Shown: one piece after another, positions 11,862 through 21,294 of the stretch | How positions within the stretch are numbered: position 1 is the stretch's first letter | Layout: the number at the start of each line of letters is the position of its first letter | Assembly: GCA_977006965.1 (NCBI GenBank) | Contig: OZ345363.1 | Location: forward strand, 2,666,001 to 2,730,000 | Length of the DNA: 64,000 bases | From: Phymatolithon calcareum | Taxonomy: Eukaryota > Rhodophyta > Florideophyceae > Hapalidiales | Direction: 5' to 3' | The notes under the pieces: model-generated | The model's input: the letters and a program-made list of their open reading frames with translations, nothing else | The model's database searches: none | What the model was told of the DNA's origin: nothing | Program-made: the position numbers and the translations under genes

Positions 11862-11980
11862 AATTTCACAATCTCTCCGGAACCCAGCAGCTGCTGGAGC
11901 CGGAACCCTTGGGTTCCGGCTGCCATGTGGGGAATCCGCATCCGCACAGCTGTGCTGTGTTTCGGAGAGATTGTGAAATT
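11862..11980. repeat. Nested foldback, 119 bp
   Basis: Outer arms are a perfect 18-bp inverted repeat (AATTTCACAATCTCTCCG at 11862-11879 and its complement at 11963-11980). Inside is a second perfect inverted repeat (GCCGGAACCC, two bases, GGGTTCCGGC) near 11899-11920. The layout resembles a small foldback/MITE element. Confidence 0.8.
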
Positions 11981-12236
11981 GCGCACTGCGGATTCAGTAA
12001 GGAGAGCACGAAGCCCAGATGCACCTTCACGAATCTCCCGTCCCGACAATACTGTGCACAGAACCTTCCAGTCTAGGCCATCCTCCCCAGCACACAAAGA
12101 GAATTTCCCATCTCCCATTCAGACCTGTCTGCCCTAACCTCCTCCTCCCACGTTCCCTTCCCCCTTTCGCCTTCAAAAAAAGTTAAACATTTAGTCAACC
12201 CCCTCTGTCTCAGCCATAATCCCTCCACCCTCTCCG

Positions 12237-12827
12237 TCACAAAAGCAAATCAATAAGCCTCACAGCCGGCATCTTCCCCCCTCCCTCCGGCGCCGACACA
12301 TACAAAACCCGCTCACATCCCTCCCCCTCCGATCGATGCATAAAGCCATAAAACTGCGCCACGCAATGCGCAACAAGCCTCGACAATGAATCCCCCAGCC
12401 GCAGCGTCACCCGTTCGCCCGGCCGCACGTCGCGCACAATATTCTCAATGAACCTCAGCGCCGGCCGCACCCGCGCGCCCTTCGTCTTCACCAGTGCGCG
12501 AACCCGTCGTCCCGCGCGCGGCCCTGCCGTCACGTCGGACGCAGCGTCTGCGGGCAAGGGCTTTGAGAGCGAGATGTCGCGCAGCGCGGCAAAGGGCGTC
12601 GGTGAGCGCGGACGCACGTCGAAGACGGACTTCGCGTCCGTGCACGGCTCATGTGCCAGCAGCGCGTCGTTCACACTCCGTCTTTCGCGACGGCTCAGAC
12701 GTGGACGCGCGCTGCGGGTGCCGCGCCGCTTGCGACCGCCGCCGCCCGCTGCTGCAGTGCCTGTGCGTGCCGTGCAGGACGGGGCGGAGAGCAGCTCGAT
12801 TTCACGCGCCGTCAGTGGAGGAGCCAT
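12237..12827 (-). CDS. R3H-like domain protein
   Basis: A 196-residue single-exon protein with a GC-rich coding sequence. Residues about 122-180 look like an R3H domain, a single-stranded nucleic-acid-binding fold: a hydrophobic N-terminal helix (FIENIVRDV), the diagnostic Arg150-x3-His154, then YGFMHRSEGEG and an Arg173-initiated strand. The first 50 residues are rich in Ala, Gly and Arg and probably disordered. The start is the first ATG and the stop is TGA. It lies 425 bp downstream of the LTD protein gene on the same strand, but nothing suggests a shared function. A role in RNA or ssDNA binding is inferred from the domain only. Confidence 0.7.
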   Translation of the reverse strand: MAPPLTAREIELLSAPSCTARTGTAAAGGGGRKRRGTRSARPRLSRRERRSVNDALLAHEPCTDAKSVFDVRPRSPTPFAALRDISLSKPLPADAASDVTAGPRAGRRVRALVKTKGARVRPALRFIENIVRDVRPGERVTLRLGDSLSRLVAHCVAQFYGFMHRSEGEGCERVLYVSAPEGGGKMPAVRLIDLLL

Positions 12828-13252
12828 TTTTGAGGCGCGCGCGTGTCTGAGTGCGATAGCTGCGAGGCGGAACGCATGTGGTGAAGCGGGAGAACTACTG
12901 TACCTTGGGGTTGAGGTACGATGAGGGTATGACGTGGAGGCCCAGATGGCGTGCGCTGGAGGACGCGAGCCATCTCTGAGAGATCATATCGGTATCTTTA
13001 TCAAACATGCTCGATATGATATGAAAAATATGCCACGCGAACTCTGATCTTTTGAATATTGAACTGCGCGGGTCTTGCGTGAGGGAAAAATCGTTAAACG
13101 TGTTTAAAGCACGGGTAAAGTGAGCCACATTCCAGGACGTTGAGTATGAAATTCATTCTTTTATCATTACAAATGTAATCAAAAAATAGAGCAGTGACAA
13201 TTTGTCTTCGCAGGGACTACAAATTAGGCGACGCCTTAGAGCATATACATCG
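12828..13252. other. Intergenic spacer
   Basis: Lies between the R3H-like gene start and the LTD gene stop. It should hold the R3H promoter and the LTD 3' end. No repeat or further gene recognised. Confidence 0.5.
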
Positions 13253-15442
13253 TTAGAACACGATGGGTACGTCTTTGTTAGATAACGTATAGGTCTGACT
13301 GTCAATTTCAGAACCATCGGGGGCGATCAACTTAATGGTGTCTCCGTCATTGTTCAAAATAGGAGGAAGTGCTAGAGAAACCTCAAGCGACTCTCCGACC
13401 GGGACAGTTCCTTCAAGGAACCTCTTGTGATTTGCCGAGTCCATTATTACCCAGCATCTCAAATTTGCGTCAACGTTTCCGTTATTGGTTATCATGACTT
13501 TTTCATTTTCACTCGCGCCATTAACCGGGTTCACCAGAGCCGCTGAGATTACAAGGTCAAGCGTGACTGGTGGAGTGAAACAGATGTACGGACCTTCGTT
13601 CATTCTGCCAGATGACGTATAGGTCCGACTGTCAATTTCAAAACCATCCGGGGCGATCAACTTAATGGTATCCCCGTCATTGTTTAAAATAGGAGGAAGT
13701 GCTAGAGAAACATCAAGCGACTCTCCGACCGGGACAATTCCTTCAAGGAACCTCTTGTGATTTGCCGAGTCTTTTATCATCCAGCATCTCAAATCTGCGT
13801 CAACGTTTCCGTTATTGGTTATCATGACTTTTTCATTTTCACTCGCGCCATTAACCGGGTTCACCAGAGCCGCTGAGATTACAAGGTCAAGCGTTGCCGG
13901 TGGAGTGAAACAGATGTACGGACCTTCGTTCATTCTGCCAGATGACGTATAGGTCCGACTGTCAATTTCAGAACCATCCGGGGCGATCAACTTAATGGTA
14001 TCCCCGTCATTGTTTAAAATAGGAGGAAGTGCTAGAGAAACATCAAGCGACTCTCCGACCGGGACAATTCCTTCAAGGAACCTCTTGTGATTTGCCGAGT
14101 CTTTTATCATCCAGCATCTCAAATCTGCGTCAACGTTTCCGTTATTGGTTATCATGACTTTTTCATTTTCACTCGCGCCATTAACCGGGTTCACCAGAGC
14201 CGCTGAGATTACAAGGTCAAGCGTTGCCGGAGGATTGAAACAGATGTACTGACCCACTTCTGCGTTAGTATACGATATTGTGTTAACGACCGTACCTCTG
14301 GGGTTGATCAACTCCACCGTTTCTGCATCGTTGTTCAAAAACAGACCGGGAAGCCTAATTTCAACAGATCCTCCGGTCTGTACGGTCCCGGATAGACTGA
14401 CAACATTGTTCCGTAAGTCCCTGATCTGCCAACCTGTTAAATCCCCGTCTCCGTCTCCATTGTTTGCGATCCCAATCTTTTCATTAGAAGAGTCGCTGCC
14501 TGTTGGATTCGGCAAAACGAAGGAGATGACAAAATTTGGAGCCAGCTCGGGCATTGGCGTTGGTTCTATTTCAGGCGATGGCGATGATTCCATTTCCGGC
14601 GATGGTGTTGATTCCGTTTCAGGCGTTGATATTGATTCCATTTCAGGCGATGGTGTTGGTTCTATTGAAGGCAATCGTGTTGGTTCTATTGCAGGCGATG
14701 GTGTTGGTTCCATTTCAGGCGATGGTGTTGGTTCCATTTCAGGCGATGATGTTGGTTCCATTTCAGGCGATGATGTTGGTTCAATTTCAGGCGCTGGTGT
14801 TGGTTCCGTTTCAGTCGATGGTGTTGGAAGTACGTTGGCACTGCACGAGGGCAACTCCGCACAGGCTTCTTGGTTACCTGAACGCAAAAGTGCATGAACA
14901 TCTCTGTGCTTCGCTTTATAGCACTTGTTGTAGCATGCCTGTGCAAATTCTCTTGTCTTGAGGCTGGGGCAGTCAACCAAATCGGAATTACATGGACAGT
15001 CCACATCCAACGGGATGCATTGTTCGACCGGGCAAATTCCTCCGTCACAAAGAGCATTACACAAAATGACTGTTTTCAAGTGTGGAACCCTTCGAGCAGG
15101 TTTCTTCAGCGTAAATTGTTTCTGAAAGGAAGGCCGCCTGTTGGACAGGAGAGACGTCTTGGAAAGCGGTCTTCTTTCAAGATTTTGCTGTTTTTTGAAA
15201 GGTGACAACTTCTTACGAGATAAATGATTGTTGAAAATAGGTCGTTTTTGAACGGATCGCTGTCTATGGAAAGATCGCGGGCCCGGTAAGCGTCCTTGTC
15301 CGAGTCCGGAGTGACCCTCCTTTCCCTTCATAAAAGAGGATAGGAGATCACGGCTTGCAGATGGGCGCACCTTTGCCGCCCCAGCAAAGTTTGCGAAGAT
15401 GAGGAGCGACATCAAAATATTGAGCATGCGGGTGCTCACCAT
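13253..15442 (-). CDS. Secreted multi-LTD (lamin-tail domain) repeat protein
   Basis: 729 residues in one exon. A signal peptide at about 1-22 sends it to the secretory pathway. Next come a strongly basic Arg/Lys/Gln/Ser region (25-120), a Cys-rich module (128-200, about 14 Cys), and a Pro/Ser/Thr/Glu stalk (206-300) built from repeats of about 8-10 residues like PSPEMEPT. Four Ig-like LTD domains of about 100-110 residues follow, from about 303 to the end. Each LTD shows the pattern hydrophobic strand, NPxxG, EKxxIxNNG, DLxxWxI, LNNDGDT/ET, then VxLI-x-P-x-G. The last three are near-identical 330-bp tandem copies. Cell-surface or cell-wall attachment is likely but inferred; no membrane anchor or sorting motif is visible. 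A TATA box lies about 130 bp upstream. A 5' fragment of this gene is duplicated at 47.88 kb. Confidence 0.85.
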   Translation of the reverse strand: MVSTRMLNILMSLLIFANFAGAAKVRPSASRDLLSSFMKGKEGHSGLGQGRLPGPRSFHRQRSVQKRPIFNNHLSRKKLSPFKKQQNLERRPLSKTSLLSNRRPSFQKQFTLKKPARRVPHLKTVILCNALCDGGICPVEQCIPLDVDCPCNSDLVDCPSLKTREFAQACYNKCYKAKHRDVHALLRSGNQEACAELPSCSANVLPTPSTETEPTPAPEIEPTSSPEMEPTSSPEMEPTPSPEMEPTPSPAIEPTRLPSIEPTPSPEMESISTPETESTPSPEMESSPSPEIEPTPMPELAPNFVISFVLPNPTGSDSSNEKIGIANNGDGDGDLTGWQIRDLRNNVVSLSGTVQTGGSVEIRLPGLFLNNDAETVELINPRGTVVNTISYTNAEVGQYICFNPPATLDLVISAALVNPVNGASENEKVMITNNGNVDADLRCWMIKDSANHKRFLEGIVPVGESLDVSLALPPILNNDGDTIKLIAPDGSEIDSRTYTSSGRMNEGPYICFTPPATLDLVISAALVNPVNGASENEKVMITNNGNVDADLRCWMIKDSANHKRFLEGIVPVGESLDVSLALPPILNNDGDTIKLIAPDGFEIDSRTYTSSGRMNEGPYICFTPPVTLDLVISAALVNPVNGASENEKVMITNNGNVDANLRCWVIMDSANHKRFLEGTVPVGESLEVSLALPPILNNDGDTIKLIAPDGSEIDSQTYTLSNKDVPIVF
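13572..14231 (-). repeat. 330-bp tandem repeats coding for LTD domains
   Basis: Two consecutive 330-bp units (13572-13901 and 13902-14231) are almost identical at nucleotide level, including silent sites. A third, slightly more diverged unit continues toward 13253. The exact 110-codon period keeps the frame. The near-identity implies recent unequal exchange or gene conversion. Confidence 0.9.
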
Positions 15443-15570
15443 TCTGAAGTACGTGAAGATACCTTGCCGGTGGGACTCGGAATGTGAGACCTCGTTTTCT
15501 TGGCGTTGATACTGCCGCCCGTTTTACTTGGTGCCGTAGCTTGTCACTCCAATTGTGCTCGCGTCCAGGA

Positions 15571-15579
15571 TTATTTATA
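15571..15579 (-). promoter_or_regulatory. TATA box of the LTD gene
   Basis: TATAAATAA on the minus strand, about 130 bp before the ATG. The same box and surrounding sequence are retained in the duplicated copy at 47769-47777, about 115 bp before that copy's ATG. Confidence 0.7.
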
Positions 15580-16553
15580 GGGTAAACTCTTAGGGAATCT
15601 AGTCCGAAAGGCCACAACAGTCTGCATATGCACATGCACTGCTCTAAATTCAGGGTCTCCGTCCTCTCTTATCAGCCCTCCCTTCCTTTTGCACCAGAAA
15701 CACATTCTTTTCATGCCGATCATTGGGCATAAGAAAAACAAGGCAATGGACTTTTGGCAGTCAATGAGCAATTGGCGCCTCTGTTCCAGGTCACTCGTTG
15801 TGTCTCTTTCGCCTGGACCTGTGAGGTTTGACCGAATTGGTACCTCTCTGAATTTAGAGGTCTGCTTTCCAGCACAACGAATATTTAACCGGTGAGGTCC
15901 AGTTTAATTTGTATATCCACGATGCAAGCATATGACGCTTCAAGCTTCCAGGAAAGACACTAGTGACCCGCCGGTTTCCTGCGAGTTGGTGCCTTTAGAA
16001 TTCTGTCGAGCTGTGCTGTCTCAAGCAACGAACGGTGCACAGTGAAGGGTCTGTTGTCAGACTTATGGCTTGTGCATTATGCGAAGTCGAAGTCAGAAAT
16101 AATTATGGCCGCAACCAACGTAGCTGCGGAAGAAAGTGAATAACTATTCCCACAGAACACTGCAGTACACTTAGTAGGCAATGTACGCGAGTGGATGCTT
16201 GCGGGCATCATTTTCCATAACATGAAGGACTTTACTGCTTAGGCTCAAAATCGACAGCTTTGTCTATGCCCGCTCTCAAACATGGAAAACTGTCCAGCCT
16301 GTCAGCACAGGCCGAAAATACGCAGTCTCAGCACCGAGGATTATGCGACCTTCTGCACATAGGCATAGTCCATATTGGACTAATACAGTGCTTCAACACG
16401 CATTCTGGAAAATTCCTAAAGCTGCAGAATAGGAAGTAGAAAAATTTGACAATATGTTGAAATACAACCTGTCTAGATGTCGTGTGGCGGATGGGGAGCC
16501 ACAAGCCTTTGAACGAAGCTGTACAGATCTAACGAATACTAAACGATACAACT

Positions 16554-16783
16554 ATCAAATGTTCTGGCTATCCACGTGGACTCGCGGATCGTGGAAGCAC
16601 CTCGTTTGCTCCGGGTTGAATCGAATCTTATCTCGAGCGGCAGGCAGAGAAGGAGTACTTTCCTAGTTACCTAGGAGAAATAAAGCCCTGTCGTAATCTA
16701 AGTAGAATATAATTCAGCAATAAAGCACTGCCTTTCGAGCGCCATCGGGAGAAAGCAGTTTACATGCATACAATGATACAACT
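16554..16783 (+). mobile_element. Short retroposon-like insertion, family D
   Basis: Present in the left arm and absent at the matching place in the right arm. It is bordered by the direct repeat GATACAACT (16545-16553 and 16775-16783). The interior (about 16600-16740) matches the complement of about 55615-55775, so this is a dispersed repeat. It is non-autonomous, with no coding capacity. Confidence 0.7.
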
Positions 16784-17780
16784 GCCAACTCAATCTTCTC
16801 CCAAAGCTATCTATTCTGCTTCTTTCGAATGGAGAAGAATTGTTGTCTTGCTCGTCAAGGTACGAAGGCGAAATTTCAACAAGCTGTCCTCGAAATGATT
16901 TGGCTTGTCACACGAATGCCCGAGGATCTAATCACAAAAGGCGCGCGTGAGATGAAAAGCTCACCGGAACAGAGCGTGAGTATGCCTCCTTAAGCAGTCT
17001 CTACCTTACAGCATCATGAAAATCCTCTGCTTTCAGTACCTGTTGGCACAATTGAAGAAGCGTGAATTTCTACTGTAACTTGTTGGAGTTAAGGGCTGAA
17101 GACGAATACTCTGCGTTTATCCATGAGAAAAGAAAGCCCAAGCTACTAGTATTCGCGTGCATTGAATGTGCAGACTTACTACCCAGAACGTGTCGCGAAA
17201 GGCATAGAGACTCTGCTCATTCTTCGTGATGCGCACATCAGAGTTGATGGTACTATCGACTGCGATTACTGTCCGGTTTGATCGAAATTCCTTGAAATTT
17301 TAGTTCTTCTCGATGGAACAAGAGCGTTATCACACCGGGATACTCTAATCCATGCCGTGAACTCGAAGGAAGCCTTTATAGACAGATTTTTAAAAAATTC
17401 AGTCTCTAAAAATTTAAAAATCAGTCTAGAAAGGTTTACCTCTAGTTCATGGCATGGAATAGAATATCGACAGCGCAATGCTCAAAGTTTCTCGAATTCC
17501 AGATTGAATCTTCTCCGGAGCTTAGTAGTTAGTTACAGCTTCGGATAGATCTGGCGCGGTGATCTAATCAATCCGGAAGCTCAATGCTGTTACACGCTAA
17601 CCTCCTTGTTTACGTGGCATGGTTATAGAATCCCTCAAATAACACGTCTCGGCAAAGAATGGACTTGTCGACCGATTCTGTAGGCACCGCGAACGTCCTG
17701 CATCTCCGCCAGAGCAGGCCGCACCGCACGGATCGAGCAAAAGACGTTATGTGGACTCAATTCCAGCGGCGCTCAGTGCC

Positions 17781-19493
17781 ATGTCCTCGGCAAACGCGAG
17801 CAGTGATTCTCGCAGACCCCAAACCTTCGTGGACACGGCCACTGACTGCGCCATCTTCCTCAGTTCGCTATCTAACGAACAGACTATAAACCTTGGGTGT
17901 GGTCATTTGTGGCATCTCAGCTGTACTCTCGAGCAGCTCATGCATGCTCAACCAAATCCATCAAAGCGTCTTCTCTTCTCGGGCTGCTGCTGCGGAAAAT
18001 GTGGTGCATTCTGTTACCATCCATTGCTATCCTCTGTTATTCGTTCAACAAACATCCTCCGCAGCGTCGTCGACGCTCTAATCAGCGAGCAGGTGATCGT
18101 TGATGGTTTACACAACGACCCGCAAGTACTGTCCCCGAATAGCCCGTTCTATGGCGACGTGATTGCACTGGGTCGCTCTCTATATGCACTTTTCCAATGT
18201 TCGATTTGCAAAGGAGCATATTTCGGAGGTACGATTGCGTGTGCGGATGCGGAAGGCGAGATATTACCGCCCGGAGATCGCATGTGTCCGAATTGCGCAC
18301 CCGGGATATCTGTAGTTTGTGCTCATGATGCGCATACTGTTTTTCATGTATGGAAATGTCGATATTGCTGTCGCAGTGCTACACACGTTTGCTACGGCAG
18401 GACGCATATCTGCGATGACTGCCATGAACGGAATAGTCGACATGGTTCTGGCGAATCTCGTGCTTCTATCAAATGTCCCGGAGCATCGTCTTGCCGCACC
18501 CCACTCTTACGCGGAACGACTCATCATTCAAATGGAGCCCCACACACCTGTGAACAAATCCTGAACTGCACGCTTTGTGCCTCTGACCCGACCGGTCTCG
18601 GGGCGCGCATTGACACAAGAAATGCATCTCCGAGCATGGTGTTCAACCCAAGGGCGACGCTCGGGCTTCACGGCTGGACCAATTTTGCGTTTATGAACTG
18701 GACTGTCGAGACATTGGCTATTCATTTTCGGGATTGTGAGTTCAACTTTGTGAGCTCGTATGAATGGTGCAATATGTGGCAAATTGCGGACCTTCGAAGA
18801 TTTCTCATCGATCTCGACAGTGCGTGCCTTGAGATCTCTGCGCGGTACATGGCGCGCACGGACTGCCCGTCGTGCTTGGGATTTCAAGCGGTTATTTACA
18901 GCGTGAATATGTCGGACCTAGCACGCTTTTTGTCGGGAACTCTTGCCGCACCGGCAGATATTTGGGAGCCTGTGAAACACGTTTTCATGCCGCAGGCTGG
19001 GGCGACATATGTGGCCATTTTGGTGTCCGGAAAAGACGGTCGAATGTGGCATGGAGAGTATGGATCGAAGGTTACTGACATCTCTCTCCGTGTTTTTTTG
19101 CAACTGTTTAGTTGTTTATTTGAAAGCCTCATTAACACTCCTAAGACTCTACGGGAGCAGCTTTTCGTAACTTGTTCATTCTAGTATATCGCCTGGTCCC
19201 TAATACAGGGACTTGTCGTTCTCTATATTGTCAATTATGTCGACGCTGTAGAGTAGTATGGAGTCTAATGCCTTTCCCGTTCTTAACATTTATTTTCATC
19301 ACCCGCGGTACCCGCGTCAATAGTAGCAAATACAAAAGTGTAGTTATAATCATCTGGAATCTCTCTCCGTGTGCTATTTGACCGGTCGACTTTGCGGGAA
19401 AACGATATTGTTAAAGCTGGTGCGTTCTACCGCATCATGGAGCCCAGTAACGCCCCCAGTGTTCAAAGTGCGGAGGGGTGCAGTTTAGTTTAA
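17781..19493 (+). pseudogene. RING-TC-FBA E3 ligase, left copy (damaged)
   Basis: A paralogue of the genes at 24.2 and 44.6 kb. The ATG at 17781 is preferred; the frame runs further upstream only from GTG. The RING (residues about 23-74) has Phe26 in place of the second zinc-binding Cys (TTC at 17856-17858, TGC in the paralogues), so the first zinc site should be broken. The tandem-cysteine domain keeps both relay cysteines (Cys154 and Cys204) and the FBA domain is present. A 265-bp retroposon with a 14-bp target duplication interrupts the frame at 19094, about 10 codons after the FBA core. The open frame then ends at 19184, and the original C-terminus is still readable at about 19359-19493. 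Probably a decaying copy; a truncated protein with an intact FBA domain could still be made. Confidence 0.85.
19094..19358 (-). mobile_element. Poly(A)-ended retroposon, family C, copy 1 (in coding sequence)
   Basis: A 265-bp insert on the minus strand, starting as poly(T) on the plus strand. It is flanked by a perfect 14-bp duplication, ATCTCTCTCCGTGT, at 19080-19093 and 19359-19372. Its 3' 120 bp match 44153-44286 and, more weakly, 56125-56253. The poly(A) tail and duplication mark a LINE/SINE-type event. The right-arm paralogue has no insert here. Confidence 0.9.
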
Positions 19494-19946
19494 CTGCGTC
19501 TTATGACGCCTTCGTGCTTCGGACATTAGTGTTAAGCACCTGACGAAATTACGCGAAATGACGTTCGCTTGTTGCTTGGAATCAAACCTCTTGCAATCGT
19601 TCCTCTCTGGAGACTGACAGCTGTTTATCGCAATTTTGTAGACATACGCTCTGCCCTTTCTAGAACTAATAATCCTTAGCTGGGACCCGAATTCTCCATC
19701 ATCGAACAGGGGTACAATACACTAATTTATACGGACAACGACGCAAAGAAACGCGCACGTTAGATCGACGCCAGAAAGTTATGCATGAATAGGGTGCTGG
19801 AACGCCATCTTCGTGGCACCTGGTGCAACAAAGCTGACGAGATGAGAAAATTTCTGGCGTTTTGTAGGCCTAATCTCATTTTGTAATTTCTGCTTTGTTG
19901 GGATACAATGTTCCACAGCGGAGTCCTCGGGAATGTTGGACTCAGG

Positions 19947-20607
19947 TGTCGAGCAATTAGGTGGGGTTTAGTCCGAGTTCATGATATTCTACGTGGACTA
20001 CAACGACAGTCATGCTTTGTTCGAGACACGCAACATTTATTGCGTTTATTGCAGTAGTATTCATTTGACTGATTTCGTGATAGTGCTCTTTCGTGTTCAC
20101 TAGGAACACAAATGTTTACCCAGGTTGGGTGACGAAATCAGCGTAACAGAAAAGATATAAAATCCTGCTGGCAGTTCCTCATTGAGAAGGATCCCAAGCA
20201 TCAAGAATAAAACTGAACCCAATCAAGAATTCTAGCACGAGCTAGTGCGGCTAATACCGAACGCCGGAGACGGTGTGTTCTACTCGTCGTGGACACAGCT
20301 ATCGATTCACAGACCCTTTGGGCACTACAATCGTGGAACCGATTATCCTCCAAAGATCCTGTTTCTGGCTGTGAATCTAGGACGACAATCGCTGATATCA
20401 TCTAAGTCATCTCACCGATCGGAAAGCTTGGCTTCGCTTGTCATCAGGCTGCTATTCGACTACGTCATCTCGCTCACTTGAGAAAGTTTGGTTAAATCCA
20501 TATCAGGTACTTCGTTTACCAACAAGGCTGAACCAGCACACTTGCTGGTATATCCAACCAAGACGAGTTCGGTCGCCTGATGGAAATTACGTAAGTGCAA
20601 GGTGACA
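19947..20607. mobile_element. Solo LTR
   Basis: A 661-bp insertion present only in the left arm. It has TGTC...GACA ends and is flanked by a perfect 5-bp duplication TCAGG (19942-19946, 20608-20612). The right arm has the uninterrupted site. It contains a TATA-like GATATAAAA and an AATAAA-like signal in the middle, as expected for an LTR promoter and polyadenylation region. It differs from both LTR types further along. No internal region is present, so it is a recombination product. Confidence 0.8.
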
Positions 20608-21100
20608 TCAGGTGAATTTTTTCAGCTCTGCGTGCTAACGAACAATGAAGACATCTCCATCGCACTATTCTTCAAAGCTCACTTCGCTTCTCCTTTTACT
20701 CGTCATCGATGTCGTACGCGAGACTACTTCTGAGGACCTGTTTTTTTCTCTCGATAGGAGGCACTCAGACAGTGCATATACTGTGTGAGTGCTTTCTGTC
20801 CCTGCAAGAGCGAAAGCGATCTTGTTCGAGAAAAAGCTGTTCCCCGGAGCATATATTGCGCGAATTTACCCTGTTTCCAGTTTTCCGTTACAAGGCTCGC
20901 ACAAGGCCGGTCTTTTCGCCTGGACGCCAGCAGAAAAAATTCCTTTCCGTCTATGGAGCGGAGGGCGAGGGATCCGAAACCGCTATTGCTCTGGCCGTGG
21001 GTCCTGAAAAAACTAAGCGAAATATATAGATGACGCGCAAGTGACAGCACGCGTATTGAACGGATACGCCTGATAATGCGTTGGCATCGCTGCACATGGC

Positions 21101-21294
21101 TTCTTCTTCTTCTTTATTGCGGGTTTTCGAATTTGTCAGAACAACTCCACAGCCTTACGGTTACAGTAGACATTAACAGATACGTGTGGTTTTTGATGAC
21201 GCAACAGCTCACAGCTGTACAAAGTGCAGACCTTCGGGGAGCTTAACATCAATATCTCCATGCAGCCAATCTTCAACAGCCGTCTTTCAAAGGG
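21101..21294 (-). mobile_element. Retroposon 3' end, family B, in the left arm
   Basis: On the minus strand it ends ...AACCCGCAATAAAG(AAG)n. It matches 43246-43440 in the right arm and the 40-bp fragment at 4228. It therefore pre-dates the duplication. Homology between the arms stops inside or at the edge of this element. Confidence 0.6.

Larger units (their letters stand above)
10321..12236. promoter_or_regulatory. Intergenic region upstream of ABC transporter 1
   Basis: No convincing gene. The stretch must contain the promoter of the minus-strand transporter. It is notable for repeated ACAGTAC/GTACTGT motifs (10524-10532, 10900-10908, about 10966, 11026, 11240, 11279 and 11293-11304) and for two foldback structures listed separately. 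A 132-codon minus frame (12118-11720) spans one of the foldbacks and is probably fortuitous. Confidence 0.5.
15392..21294 (+). repeat. Left arm of a large inverted duplication
   Basis: Matches the complement of 43246-47934 in order and spacing: LTD 5' coding and promoter, a noncoding stretch, the RING-TC-FBA gene, and a downstream noncoding stretch ending in a retroposon 3' end. The arms are diverged but readily alignable. Arm-specific insertions explain most of the length difference: 16554-16783, 19094-19358 and 19947-20607 here, and 44153-44286 in the other arm. Between 15443 and 17780 I see no gene beyond the LTD promoter. Confidence 0.9.

Noticed and set aside
11720-12118. 132-codon minus-strand frame upstream of ABC transporter 1
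   Set aside because: Spans a perfect nested foldback and has no recognisable domain; likely fortuitous.
14280-14897. Plus-strand frame with Gly-Val-Gly-Ser-Ile-Ser repeats
   Set aside because: Arises from the repetitive PSPE stalk of the LTD protein read in antisense; no start context or domain.
17751-17780. Ten extra N-terminal codons on the left ligase copy, and likewise 46036-46007 on the right
   Set aside because: They begin with GTG, which is not a usual nuclear start; ATG codons follow at 17781 and 46006.
20709-21095. Overlapping frames conserved in both duplication arms (also 43328-43846)
   Set aside because: Conservation follows from the duplication; the frames differ in start, end and internal indels between arms, so coding is not supported.
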